In this document: in pieces, positions 9,801 through 15,332 of the stretch
How the letters are laid out: the number at the start of each line of letters is the position of its first letter
Numbering within the stretch: position 1 is the first letter of the stretch
Assembly: GCA_022842905.1 (NCBI GenBank)
Contig: JALHOS010000023.1
Location: 3,637-36,576 of the forward strand
Direction: 5' to 3'
Length of the DNA: 32,940 bases
From: Myxococcaceae bacterium
GTDB lineage: Bacteria > Myxococcota > Myxococcia > Myxococcales > Myxococcaceae
The notes under the pieces: model-generated
Databases searched by the model: none
Told to the model about the DNA's origin: nothing
Seen by the model: the letters and a program-made list of their open reading frames with translations, nothing else
Made by a program: the position numbers and the translations under genes

Positions 9801-10092
9801 CGGCGCGATCACCACGTGCACCGGTGAAGTGAAGCCGACGCAAGAGGTCTGCGACAACCAGGACAACGACTGCGACGGAATGATCGACGACAGCTGCGTC
9901 GCTGCCGACGGCGGAACGTCGTCGGACGGTGGCGCGGGCGGGGCCGGGGGCAGCGGCGGGAGCGGCGAGGTGGACGGCGGCACCGGCGGCGACGGCATGA
10001 AGAAGCCGGGCTGCGGGTGCACGTCTGGTGAGGCGCTGCTCGGCGTGGCCTTGGGAGTGTTGGGGCTCAGGCGCCGTCGGTCGTCGCGCTGA
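3856..10092 (+). CDS. Giant secreted protein: M11-like metalloprotease fused to CAP/MopE-motif protein
   Basis: This single open frame encodes 2078 residues from an ATG with a clear signal peptide (MHKTVCFLFVALAFPSWA). Domains in order: a zinc metalloprotease with HEVGHNFGLSH at 295-305 (HExxHxxGxxH, gametolysin/M11-like) followed by a DTMGSG Met-turn; a PKD-like domain about 480-565 (DPDGD, WDFGDG); four carboxypeptidase-regulatory-like beta domains about 568-890 (SGRV, YVIVGV, FTNPV patterns); and Ig-like domains to about 1270. A complete MYXO-CTERM tail follows (MKKGCGC at 1274, helix, RRRR 1302-1305). The frame then runs directly into a lipoprotein-like signal with Cys1322, a CAP/SCP-like region about 1350-1520, Cys-rich linkers, six MopE-type metal-binding motifs (1703-2015) and a second MYXO-CTERM tail from 2048. 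It looks like two neighbouring genes joined without a stop; a true fusion and a sequence error are both possible. Confidence 0.85.
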   Translation: MHKTVCFLFVALAFPSWASPGDVFSQFDRWATRYRTAPASEQPKLVAEGVGLATERRAALLKLMKDEPSRAWEQFRSKVGLPEAVQVKLEDRYKGPARFERLCEFPLRQRAQLFVGQRRFDVTPHGRWGGARALDSVQVDALLLGEQAALTEYVGELELPSAWTEGNKRLLYVRVDFADDVGEPISVSSAQAVLAELNQFMQSNSYGKTSITPTVVPMVLRLPRSKASYGSANDTDGLLRDARTAARNAGYDPSTYNLDVVAFRRVSAFSWAGLGRVGGPGTWINGSFGIGVIAHEVGHNFGLSHANFWQAPNESIIGAGNAQEYGNPFDTMGSGGDTAHFGASYKTNVLNWFDPAQVAQATSSGTYRISDLEQGALGSAQGIRIPAGVRSYWVEFRPGQGGPLSTGAVIYWDRFSAAGSQSSLLLDMNPGTPTANDAPLQLGRTFVDAAAGIAITPVGVIAGSPAALDVRVNRGVFTTNRPPTVSLTASSTQVNPGASVSFTAMASDPDGDPLAYFWDFGDGSPSSNQAAQTKVLAIAREQLVRVVASDMKGGTATAFVVVRVGSPVTLRISGRVTEMGAGVEGVRVVAGNRSSFTDSMGQYVIVGVNVGTTTVTAVKSGYTLSAAFTNPVSVMTPGATGIDFTASRAGFGIFGRVTSVGAPVASVAVSAGPYTTTTNATGDFELRNVPNGQYVLTATGAPGATYAPAGWMNPLVVSSQAVTGRNFVEEAQTVTGVVRSPDGGTLMGPHTVTDGVRSTVTALSQGEWRYTFPRVPFGSYHLIATAAGQLLTPAFTNPVTVGTSPVSSKDFNAQPGEGYTVSGVVDELGAGLAGTDVALRLGSDAGLVLGTTRTDGRGFYAFPNVPNGDVSVAPTRPGFTFAPAERLVSVDGGPAEGQDFSVFGANARPVIVVPPAASPFPVVGTSATLVVLADDPAPGTEGELTYTWAQTFGPVPAMLGRNGNNAAKSTPVTFTRAGAWGFRVTVTDPGMLSVTGDTVVVVPQTPTTATVTSNSASALSIGDGRQFVVSVNDQFGQRIEAPGDVEWSVMGSCGTVSPFGRFTATAVGSCSVVASVAGLTGSAMVTVQISRVPRFTTMPSVTPSPVVGSVAQASTLADDDTGEAGLTYTWSALDPSAPVVFAPNGSNAAKQTTVTFAALGTYTLQVDVEDAQGNKATGYVTMVQVTNGLAKIAVTPAASVLKSQGTMQLGATGKDFIDGDVAVSNCTWATTAGSIDMSGRFTAGEGEGTATVTATCDGRVGSTTVSWSATGGEMKKGCGCAAGSEGGLLLALGALGLRQLKRRRRLVAALGLAALSATSLGCGTTRVDASEAAGAVESRAQALGEVVNGYPGDQERMLHVLVNQARVAGMQHCQDDAGTPVRRVPLVYTEPGNRSARFTARHMAENGCYQNDNCCVLGDAGAGPGCIGQADCSGQACARTCDAGVQQTAAQRHALLGFANYLSSGVIRNVSNAQGVFCSVMGSASFRNVITADAGTEFAAGLVQDQMLSCNGTYWELAFGQGQVQVPRIPVGSAIHQPPNPVNSTELYFAAHYYDPSRRAPRRAAVVVSGHCFDVERQWGFDDDGTYEARFADPDLLPSGCHPYYFLFTDADGMRHTYPSSGSLQVAVGSEQTCPLAYDPAPQMAADCETGESQCPANGARRPCYTADMSLVGVGECRQGTQICRNGLWGACRDMVPPFPEACDGLDNDCDGMVDEGNPGSGSSCTLLSELGACQAGRRQCVSGRLTCVSNAMSSPEVCDGIDNDCDGAIDDGFPMQACGQGMCFRMGPSCQNGRVVSCDGGAPSTEIDDGKDNDCNGQVDEGFDCRRPDGGTGHVRTIWPIPGSLPTLPCANQRQTCQADAGWSTPFGGRLPSPETCNGEDDDCDGVDENDTAVQLQLGTDRCGTGGCTVRTAPRCIGGNAVTCAPRPVNPEVCNGTDDDCDGTVDEMCACRNGDTRPCYTGPSETRGVGTCRPGTRVCRDGAITTCTGEVKPTQEVCDNQDNDCDGMIDDSCVAADGGTSSDGGAGGAGGSGGSGEVDGGTGGDGMKKPGCGCTSGEALLGVALGVLGLRRRRSSR
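7675..7821 (+). other. Internal sorting-signal junction (MYXO-CTERM tail directly followed by lipoprotein-like signal)
   Basis: Codons from ATG 7675 read MKKGCGCAAGSEGG, a Leu/Ala/Gly helix, and QLKRRRR, which is how a MYXO-CTERM protein normally ends. The same Arg cluster then serves as the n-region of a second hydrophobic segment (LVAALGLAALSATSLGC, Cys at 7819), which looks like the start of a lipoprotein. No stop lies between them. There is also no ATG, GTG or TTG in frame between 7678 and 7821; only CTG codons (7753, 7771) sit where a start codon would be expected. The lipobox is imperfect (T-S-L-G-C). Confidence 0.75.
8962..9891 (+). repeat. Six MopE-type CDGxDNDCDGxxDE metal-binding motifs
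   Basis: Within the giant ORF, the acidic Cys motif recurs six times, starting near 8962, 9130, 9277, 9487, 9658 and 9850. Copies 1 and 2 are canonical (CDGLDNDCDGMVDE, CDGIDNDCDGAIDD). Copy 3 has lost the leading Cys (IDDGKDNDCNGQVDE), copy 4 is one residue short after CDG (CNGEDDDCDGVDE), copy 5 reads CNGTDDDCDGTVDE and copy 6 CDNQDNDCDGMIDD. Spacers contain paired Cys and Gly-rich segments. This matches the 'putative metal-binding motif' family seen in MopE-like proteins; calcium or copper binding is known for relatives but not shown here. Confidence 0.8.
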
Positions 10093-10110
10093 GCGTTCGC
10101 GTGGAAGGTC

Positions 10111-10145
10111 GGTTGGGCTGCTCGAACTCGACTGCGGCCCAAACC
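10111..10145 (+). terminator. Possible hairpin after the giant ORF
   Basis: GGTTGGGC at 10111-10118 can pair with GCCCAAACC at 10137-10145 (one bulged A) across an 18-base loop, starting 18 bases after the stop at 10092. There is no T-run after it, so intrinsic termination would be weak. Confidence 0.25.
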
Positions 10146-10250
10146 GGAGCGCTGCGGGCCGGGGGGTGTGGGGGCTTGCGCTCCGACAGCGCAGCAGGAT
10201 CCCGGGGCGGGAGTGGTCAGCGGCTCCCGGAGTTCGGCAGAAGGAGCTCC

Positions 10251-10715
10251 ATGCGTCTTCAGTGGGCCGTCGTTGTGTGTGCCGGTTCGATGCTCGTCCT
10301 CGCCGGCTGTTTTCAGCCCGTCGACCCCAACGCCCGGCTCGTCGCTTCCTGCAAGGGCAGTTGCCCTCACGGTGAGTGCAGCGAGGAGTGCGCCGGTGGC
10401 GCCGACGCCGGCTGCACGACACCCGAGGACTGCTTGCGGGCCTACGGCTGCGGCAGGTCGGTCACACGGCCGTGTTCGGCGTACAAGGCAGAGACTTTTC
10501 AGCTGGGAGCGGCGCCGACGGCCTGCGCCCAGAGCTCCGGCTCCTACTGCGTGACGACGGTCGGCGCTGCTGGGGTGAGGGGCACGTTCGCGGTTCTGTG
10601 TGCCGACGGTGGCGTCAGCTCGACGGACTGCTCGGAAAGCGACCCCTGCGCTGACGGAGGGTCGGCGCCGGCGGCGTGCCGGTCGGTGTGTGGTGCTCGG
10701 CTCTGCGTGAGGTAG
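10251..10715 (+). CDS. Small Cys-rich lipoprotein
   Basis: This is a 154-residue protein of unknown function. The ATG at 10251 is preceded by a good AAGGAG at 10241-10246. The N-terminus is a lipoprotein signal (MRLQWAVV, hydrophobic core, LVLAGC with Cys20 as the lipidation site). The mature part has about 14 cysteines (for example CKGSCPHGECSEEC and SESDPCADGG), which suggests a disulfide-bonded exported domain anchored in the envelope. Gly/Asp/Ser linkers resemble those of other myxobacterial surface proteins. It follows the giant secreted ORF by 158 bases on the same strand. No enzymatic motif is visible. Confidence 0.75.
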   Translation: MRLQWAVVVCAGSMLVLAGCFQPVDPNARLVASCKGSCPHGECSEECAGGADAGCTTPEDCLRAYGCGRSVTRPCSAYKAETFQLGAAPTACAQSSGSYCVTTVGAAGVRGTFAVLCADGGVSSTDCSESDPCADGGSAPAACRSVCGARLCVR

Positions 10716-10763
10716 GCCAAGCGCGCGCGCAGGCCGAGCCTTGGCTTCAGCGACGACCTGGCA

Positions 10764-10843
10764 AGTCACGTGGGCAGCGTCGGGTCGGTGACGCCGGTGG
10801 TGGCCGCCGTGCACGCGAAGTCGCCCGGCCGCGTGCACAGTGA
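10764..10843. repeat. 80-bp direct repeat, copy A
   Basis: This 80-base segment recurs at 11368-11447 with only two differences (78/80 by eye), in the same orientation. It contains a perfect 9-bp inverted repeat, GTGCACGCG at about 10810-10818 and CGCGTGCAC at 10831-10839, around a 12-base loop. It lies between the lipoprotein gene and the small gene at 10859. On the - strand both copies keep an open frame ending in ATTGVTDPTLPT and a stop, so a relic of a coding 3' end is an alternative explanation. Confidence 0.85.
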
Positions 10844-10858
10844 CAGGATGGAGCCCGC

Positions 10859-11317
10859 ATGTTCGCGCTGCTCGCCGCTGCGGTGCTGTCGCAGGCCACG
10901 CCCACCATCGCCCTGGTGGACATCTCCGCCGCCGACGCCGTGTACGAAGACGTCTCGCAGCCGATCGTCCGGGAGCTCGCCGGCTTGTTGGCGAAGGGGC
11001 CGGTGAACGTCACGCTCGTCACGCAGGACAGCGCCTGGGGCTGCCGCTTCGGCCCGTGCCTGGGCGCCCTGGCCCAACAACACCACGCGGCGATCGTCAT
11101 CACCGTCGACATCGCTGAAGCGGAACACCCCGTACTGACCGTCGCCGCGCTCGCGCTGAAGGGGGCCGATGGGGCGCCGCTCAGCGGACGGCGGTGGAAG
11201 ACCGGCGGGAAGAAGAAGCCCGGCAAGGCCCGAGACGACTTCGTGCGCGACGTGCTGGCGGCCGCCGCGACGATCGAGCCCCAAGCGCGGCCGTTGGCGC
11301 CGGACTCCGGGCGCTGA
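10859..11317 (+). CDS. Small exported protein of unknown function
   Basis: This 152-residue protein begins with a short hydrophobic signal (MFALLAAAVLSQA) and is likely exported. The body looks like a single alpha/beta domain: a strand TIALVDIS, helix, strand VNVTLVTQD, a Cys pair in GCRFGPCLGALA, then AAIVITVDI and a Lys/Gly-rich hairpin (RRWKTGGKKKPGK). The pattern 'Cys-few-Cys-Leu-helix-A-strand' occurs in myxobacterial proteins that combine paralogue levels or bind envelope partners, but I cannot name the family. A GGATGGAG purine stretch precedes the ATG at 10859. The gene is framed by the two 80-bp repeats, which could mean it was moved or copied as a unit. Confidence 0.65.
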   Translation: MFALLAAAVLSQATPTIALVDISAADAVYEDVSQPIVRELAGLLAKGPVNVTLVTQDSAWGCRFGPCLGALAQQHHAAIVITVDIAEAEHPVLTVAALALKGADGAPLSGRRWKTGGKKKPGKARDDFVRDVLAAAATIEPQARPLAPDSGR

Positions 11318-11367
11318 CGCGACTTCGCTGGGCAGTCTCGGCCGCGTGCGCCGATGGGGCTCGCGCC

Positions 11368-11447
11368 AGTCACGTGGGCAGCGTCGGGTCGGTGACGCCG
11401 GTGGTGGCCGCCCTGCACGCGAAGTCGCCCGGCCCCGTGCACAGTGA
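11368..11447. repeat. 80-bp direct repeat, copy B
   Basis: This is the second copy of the repeat at 10764-10843, 604 bases further on and in the same orientation. The two changed bases both fall in the 9-bp stem arms and weaken the hairpin (CTGCACGCG against CCCGTGCAC). It lies 50 bases after the stop of the small exported protein and 91 bases before the stop of the oppositely oriented haem lipoprotein gene. Confidence 0.85.
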
Positions 11448-11538
11448 GTGCCGTCTGCGCCGCAGCCCGCGGCCGCAATCGTCCGCGGTCGAGGTGCGGC
11501 GCCCCAGACGGCGCATCGTGCCGCCGCGGAGCAGGTCC

Positions 11539-12726
11539 TTACGGACGCCGCGACGACAGCACGTCCGCCACCACCGCGCTCTCGTTGATGGTGCGCTGGC
11601 TCAGCGCCGTGCGCGGGCCGAAGTAGCCAAACGCTCGCAGCGCGTGAGGGTCGTCCCCCACGCCGTCCAGCCGTCGAAGGTCGAAGCGCGACGACGTGAA
11701 CAGGTCCGGGTGCGCGCGGTTGTCCACCATGCGGCGCTGCTCGGCGTTCCTTCGGGCGCGGCTGGCGACGTGGCAGCTCGCGCAGTCGGCCGTCTTGGGG
11801 CTCGAGCGCTCCGGGTGCTCGAGCCGGAGCGCCGAGGTCAGCGCTTCGCCGAGCGTGAAGTCGTCGGTCAGCCGCAGCTCGCGCTCGGACAGAATGACGG
11901 GCAGCTCGTCACCCGTCGGCGGCGGCAGCATCAACCCCGCCCGAAACTCCGCGGTGCCTTGTTCCTGTACGCCCTGCCGCTTCGCGCCGTTCAGCCGGGG
12001 AATCGTGTCGTCCACCAGCGCGCCGCCGTCGACGTTCGAAGCGCCGAAGGTCCACGCGAAGCCCTGGGCGTTGACGGCCATGAAGGCCACGCGCGTGAGG
12101 TTGGCTTCACCCGCGTGCGCGCGAATCAGCCCGTTGAGCACAGCGGCGTACGCGCCGTCGAGGCCCTGTCGCGCCAGCACCGGGTGCACTCCCAGCGGGC
12201 GCCCGCGTGTCTGCCCGTCGGCCAGCGCGTGGAGCTCCCACAGCCCGCGGTGCACCGCTTCAAATGACGAGTCGCTCAGCCCGTAGAACAGGTGCACCGT
12301 CGCGTCGAAGGTGGTCGTCGCGAAGCCGGCGTCGGCGCCTCCGGGGAGCACCGGCTGCGCGACGAGGCGCAGCTGCTTCACACAGGTCGGGGCTGCCGGC
12401 GGAGCGCTGCCCGGAAAGCACGGGTCCACCCGCGCGGAGACGACTCGCAGCAGCTGGTACAGCGCGTCTGGCGTCTGGCCTTCGACGAGCGGCGGCAGCC
12501 CGTCGTAGTGCCGCCGAGGCAGCAACTGCCCTCCGAGTCCCGCGGCCGAGACATGCAACAGGCTCGACTCCCGGCCCGGCGGCGGCAGCGGGTACAAGAA
12601 GCTGACGTCGTTCAGATCCAAGCCGCCGTCGCTAACGACGGTGACGGGCGCTGCGTCTTGCTCGACGGGCGGCGCTCCGCAGCCGAGCACAGTGACGCAA
12701 CACAGAAAGCAGAGGGCACGGTGCAT
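11539..12726 (-). CDS. Mono-haem c-type lipoprotein, unknown role
   Basis: This 395-residue protein starts at the ATG at 12726 (MHRALCFLCCVTVLGCGAPP), which gives a clear lipoprotein signal with lipobox VLGC. The frame is open 11 codons further upstream, but that would bury the signal. One haem c-binding motif, CASCH, lies at residues 315-319 and is followed by an Arg-rich helix. The rest (Pro-rich linker, then mixed segments such as RLVAQPVLPGG and NLTRVAFMAVNAQGFAW) matches no enzyme I know. It is probably attached to the outer or inner membrane facing the periplasm, with a role in electron transfer inferred only from the haem site. Its upstream neighbour on the same strand, the EF-hand gene, is separated by a strong terminator, so it likely has its own promoter. 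Confidence 0.78.
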   Translation of the reverse strand: MHRALCFLCCVTVLGCGAPPVEQDAAPVTVVSDGGLDLNDVSFLYPLPPPGRESSLLHVSAAGLGGQLLPRRHYDGLPPLVEGQTPDALYQLLRVVSARVDPCFPGSAPPAAPTCVKQLRLVAQPVLPGGADAGFATTTFDATVHLFYGLSDSSFEAVHRGLWELHALADGQTRGRPLGVHPVLARQGLDGAYAAVLNGLIRAHAGEANLTRVAFMAVNAQGFAWTFGASNVDGGALVDDTIPRLNGAKRQGVQEQGTAEFRAGLMLPPPTGDELPVILSERELRLTDDFTLGEALTSALRLEHPERSSPKTADCASCHVASRARRNAEQRRMVDNRAHPDLFTSSRFDLRRLDGVGDDPHALRAFGYFGPRTALSQRTINESAVVADVLSSRRP

Positions 12727-12780
12727 GCGGCCGCGCTTCGGTCGCAAGCCTGGTGCCAAGGCGTAGGCAGCGCTCGACGA

Positions 12781-12813
12781 ACGAAACCACGGCGTTGCGG
12801 CGACACGCCGTGG
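12781..12813 (-). terminator. Rho-independent terminator of the EF-hand gene
   Basis: A perfect 9-bp stem (CCACGGCGT at 12787-12795, ACGCCGTGG at 12805-12813) has a 9-base loop. Read on the - strand the stem is followed by TTTCGTT, as expected for intrinsic termination. It lies about 30 bases after the stop of the EF-hand gene and before the haem lipoprotein start. Confidence 0.7.
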
Positions 12814-12844
12814 CGTTCCCCTTCGAAATTCTGAGGTCGCTGGT

Positions 12845-13183
12845 TCAGCGCAGCGCCGCGTAGTTCCGGAAGTTGTCGCGCAGGTCCACCGGGAGGCGCT
12901 TGGCTTCCATGCTGTTGAGGAAGCCGTCGCCGTTGACGTCGGCGCGCTGTGCGTGGACCGCCACGTAGTTGGTGAAGCGCTCGACGAACTTCGCCGCCGT
13001 CACCGCCTGGTTCTCCTGCGCGCCCCACCGGTGGTTCTCGAAGTTGTCCTTCAGATCGCGCGGCAGCGCCTGCGCTTCGGCCTTGGTGAGGAAGCTGTTC
13101 TTGTCGGCGTTTGCCCGGCTGACGTTGGCGCGGATGTACCCGGCGGACGAGCGAATGAAGTCGGCGGTCGAGACGATGGGCAT
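12845..13183 (-). CDS. Small two-EF-hand protein
   Basis: This 112-residue protein has two EF-hand loops: residues 25-36 (NADKNSFLTKAE, a variant starting with Asn and lacking the central Gly) and 82-93 (DVNGDGFLNSME, canonical D-x-N-x-D-G). Each loop is followed by the same sequence type (LPRDLKDNF and LPVDLRDNF), so the protein is an internal duplication. No signal peptide is seen; it is either cytosolic or exported by another route. A strong AAGGAG lies seven bases before the ATG at 13183. A TTGACA (- strand, 13250-13255) about 70 bases upstream could be a -35 box, but no good -10 is visible. It is likely a calcium-binding regulator or buffer; partners are unknown. A clean terminator follows, so it is probably monocistronic. 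Confidence 0.82.
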   Translation of the reverse strand: MPIVSTADFIRSSAGYIRANVSRANADKNSFLTKAEAQALPRDLKDNFENHRWGAQENQAVTAAKFVERFTNYVAVHAQRADVNGDGFLNSMEAKRLPVDLRDNFRNYAALR

Positions 13184-13294
13184 GGACTGCTCCTTGGACG
13201 GCGAGGTGGGCCTGCGCTCCTCAGACAGCCGCCCGGCGAGTCAGTCGCCTGTCAATTCGCCCAACAGTCTCCCAAGGCTCCTGCTCGTGGCTTC

Positions 13295-14287
13295 TCAGAA
13301 CTCGAGCGTGGGCGCCGTGAACTTCGCGCTGTGCACCACGTCGCCGCGCTTCGGCTCTCCCTTCGGCTGGGCCACCCCGTTGCGCACGAAGTCCCTGAGC
13401 ACCAGCGGCAGGCCGTGGGCCGTGCGCCAGTCGGGCCCGTCCATGAGCTGAAAGTGCACGTGGGGCTCCGTCGACAGACCGCTGTTGCCGGTGCGGCCCA
13501 CGGGTTCGAACGCGGCGACGCGCTGCCCGGGCTGCACGACGATGGAGCCGTTCCTCAGGTGGGCGAGCAGCGAAAACTCGTCGGCGGCATGCCGGAGGAC
13601 GACCACGTTCCCGTAGAGGCTCTCGAACGAATGGATGCGGTTGGGCTCGTTGTCGACGACCCCGTCCACGACGGCGACGACCTCGGCGTCAGCCGGCGCG
13701 AGCACGGGCTTGCCCCAGCAGGCGTACTGCTCGTTGCGCGTCCCGTCGCCGGTGAAGGTGCTGCCCTTCTCCACCATCCACAGGTCGAGCGCGTAGCGCA
13801 TGTCGGGGACGGCGGCGTGGCGGTTGTCTTCGAACGAGCGGCCGCCCCAGAGCACCGTCCACGAGCCCGAGACCGGCAGGTGCAGCGGCGTCTTCGGCAC
13901 GCGGCGGGCGTGAGGGCTGGGCGCGGCGCTGCTGGCGGTGCGCGCGGCGATGGCGTGGAGCTTCCCCGCGCCGTCGAGCACCAGCTCCCACTCGACGCCG
14001 CGGGCCCAGTGCTTGACGTGCGCGCGCCGCACGTAGCGCAGGCCGCCCTTGCTGGGCTGCAGCGCTTCGTCGATGAGCCGCAGCTCCGGTCCGAAGTTGT
14101 CGTTCGCCTTGGCGAGGAACTGCTCCAGCGCCTGCGCCGTCGGGAACTGCCGGCTCAGCCCGGAGCCCGCCCAGTCGGTGAGCAGCGCGGCGTCTCGTGA
14201 CAGCACCGCCGCCATGAGCCGTTGGGCGTGCTCCAGGCTCGGCGCCTGGGCGACACAGACGACGAGCGCGAAGGCAGGCAGTCCCAC
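13295..14287 (-). CDS. M23-family (LytM-like) metallopeptidase
   Basis: This 330-residue protein starts at a GTG at 14287 and has a short signal-like segment (VGLPAFALVVCVAQA). An N-terminal helical region (residues 20-130, DUF-like, with AQRLMAAVLSRDAALL) is followed by the peptidase domain from about 145. Zinc-site elements are RYALDLW with Asp168, SLLAHLR, and HVHFQL with His276 and His278. The usual first His of HxxxD is Arg164 here; His157 a few residues earlier may take its place, as in the RYAxD subgroup of M23. A substrate in the peptidoglycan peptide cross-links is expected from the family. It lies 52 bases downstream of the macro/deoxyribosyltransferase-like gene on the same strand and may be in its transcript. 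Confidence 0.88.
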   Translation of the reverse strand: MGLPAFALVVCVAQAPSLEHAQRLMAAVLSRDAALLTDWAGSGLSRQFPTAQALEQFLAKANDNFGPELRLIDEALQPSKGGLRYVRRAHVKHWARGVEWELVLDGAGKLHAIAARTASSAAPSPHARRVPKTPLHLPVSGSWTVLWGGRSFEDNRHAAVPDMRYALDLWMVEKGSTFTGDGTRNEQYACWGKPVLAPADAEVVAVVDGVVDNEPNRIHSFESLYGNVVVLRHAADEFSLLAHLRNGSIVVQPGQRVAAFEPVGRTGNSGLSTEPHVHFQLMDGPDWRTAHGLPLVLRDFVRNGVAQPKGEPKRGDVVHSAKFTAPTLEF

Positions 14288-14339
14288 GCCCGCTCGAATA
14301 CCACGCTCGCGAGAAGGGCGCCCCCCGAGGGCCTCAGCC

Positions 14340-15332
14340 TCAGCGCAGGCCCAGCGCGCCGAGCTCCTGCCGCAGCGTCTGCTCGAGCTGGCGAATGGTG
14401 CCGTAGGCCAGGCAGCGGTGGCCCTTCACGTCGAAGCGCAGCTCGGCCACGTCGCGCACGAGCAGGATCGTCGGCACCTTCAGCCCCCAGGCGTAGCCGA
14501 CCTCGAGGTACACGTTCGGGTTGGCGCCGCTCAGCTCCGCGACGACGACCTTCGCCGAGGCGATGCGGGACAGAATGCGCTCGATGATGAGGCCCGAGAA
14601 GACGGTCTGGTCGACGCGCTCGCACAGCAGGCCCGCGTCGCGCAGCGGCAGCTGAATGCCGTAGTGGAAGACGTCTTCGAACTCCGGCGCGAACGGCATG
14701 GCGACGAAGGCGTGCGGCTTGTCCTGGGCCGACGTGCCGTAGCCCTGGAGCGACGGGCTCGGGGGCTTCGTCGCCGGGCGCTGAATCTGAAACGCGCCGT
14801 CCACCGCGCGCACGTCGCCGATGTCGACCAGCCGCTGCCGGAACGTGGCCTCGAGCCGCTTCGCGCGGCTGGTGCGCTTCTCGACGATGACGACGCGCTC
14901 GAGGCTCGCCGGCGCGGCGCCCCGCTGGATCGCGTCGATGAGGCCGCCTACCAACGCGAGGCCGGCCTCGTCTTCGTCGAGCCCACAGTTCGCCCCATGC
15001 ACGGTGATGCCCACGGTGCGAATCGGCGGGGTGCGCTGCGCCAGCGCTTCGAGCGCCTTGCCGGCGAGCAGGCGCACGTCCAGGTAGCCGAAGCCGGACA
15101 GCGGCACCGTGCCGACGAAGAGCACGCCGTTGGCGCCCAGCGTGCCTCGCGCGTCGACCCACGCCGACTTGCCGGGGAGCAGTTCGAACGTGCCCGGCAC
15201 GAAGCCAGACGCGCGCAGCCGCTCCGCGACCGCGCCGTCCGACGCATGGAAACTCTGCGCGTACTTCACCACCACCGCGTCGACGACCAGGTCCAGCAGG
15301 TCGCCCTGGAGGACTTCCAGCCTCACGCTCAT
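14340..15332 (-). CDS. Macro-like domain fused to nucleoside deoxyribosyltransferase/TIR-like domain
   Basis: This 330-residue soluble protein has two domains. Residues 1-165 resemble a macro fold as in the N-domain of leucyl aminopeptidases and conflict-system proteins (LEVLQGDLLDLVVDAVVV at the start, ITVHGANCGLDEDEAG near 110, LERVVIVE near 145). Residues 200-330 resemble the deoxyribosyltransferase/TIR-like fold: HAFVAMPF from 207, a GLIIERI helix, VVVAELSGANPNVYLEVGYA with Glu277 in the catalytic position, and PTILLV. Such folds cleave N-glycosidic bonds in nucleosides or NAD; macro folds bind ADP-ribose-type ligands. The ATG overlaps the astA stop by 4 bp, so the two are translationally coupled. 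A role in nucleotide metabolism or NAD-based defence is inferred, not shown. Confidence 0.72.
   Translation of the reverse strand: MSVRLEVLQGDLLDLVVDAVVVKYAQSFHASDGAVAERLRASGFVPGTFELLPGKSAWVDARGTLGANGVLFVGTVPLSGFGYLDVRLLAGKALEALAQRTPPIRTVGITVHGANCGLDEDEAGLALVGGLIDAIQRGAAPASLERVVIVEKRTSRAKRLEATFRQRLVDIGDVRAVDGAFQIQRPATKPPSPSLQGYGTSAQDKPHAFVAMPFAPEFEDVFHYGIQLPLRDAGLLCERVDQTVFSGLIIERILSRIASAKVVVAELSGANPNVYLEVGYAWGLKVPTILLVRDVAELRFDVKGHRCLAYGTIRQLEQTLRQELGALGLR

Noticed and set aside
5551-10422. A 1623-codon open frame on the - strand opposite the giant secreted ORF
   Set aside because: It is rich in Arg, Ala, His and Val in a pattern typical of the antisense of GC-rich coding DNA, shows no domain, and the + strand has clear domains and motifs throughout.
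10747-11478. - strand open frames across the repeat-flanked gene
   Set aside because: The + strand gene has a signal peptide and a sensible domain; the - strand frames only share the repeat-encoded ends. They are mentioned as an alternative origin of the repeat.
11450-11512. Long-range inverted repeat GCCGTCTG...CAGACGGC downstream of the 80-bp repeat copy B
   Set aside because: The arms are 47 bases apart and only 8 bp long, which is not unusual at this GC content.
13223-13255. TTGACA box upstream of the EF-hand gene as a full promoter
   Set aside because: The -35 match is perfect but no -10 element lies at 16-18 bases; it is recorded only as a remark on that gene.
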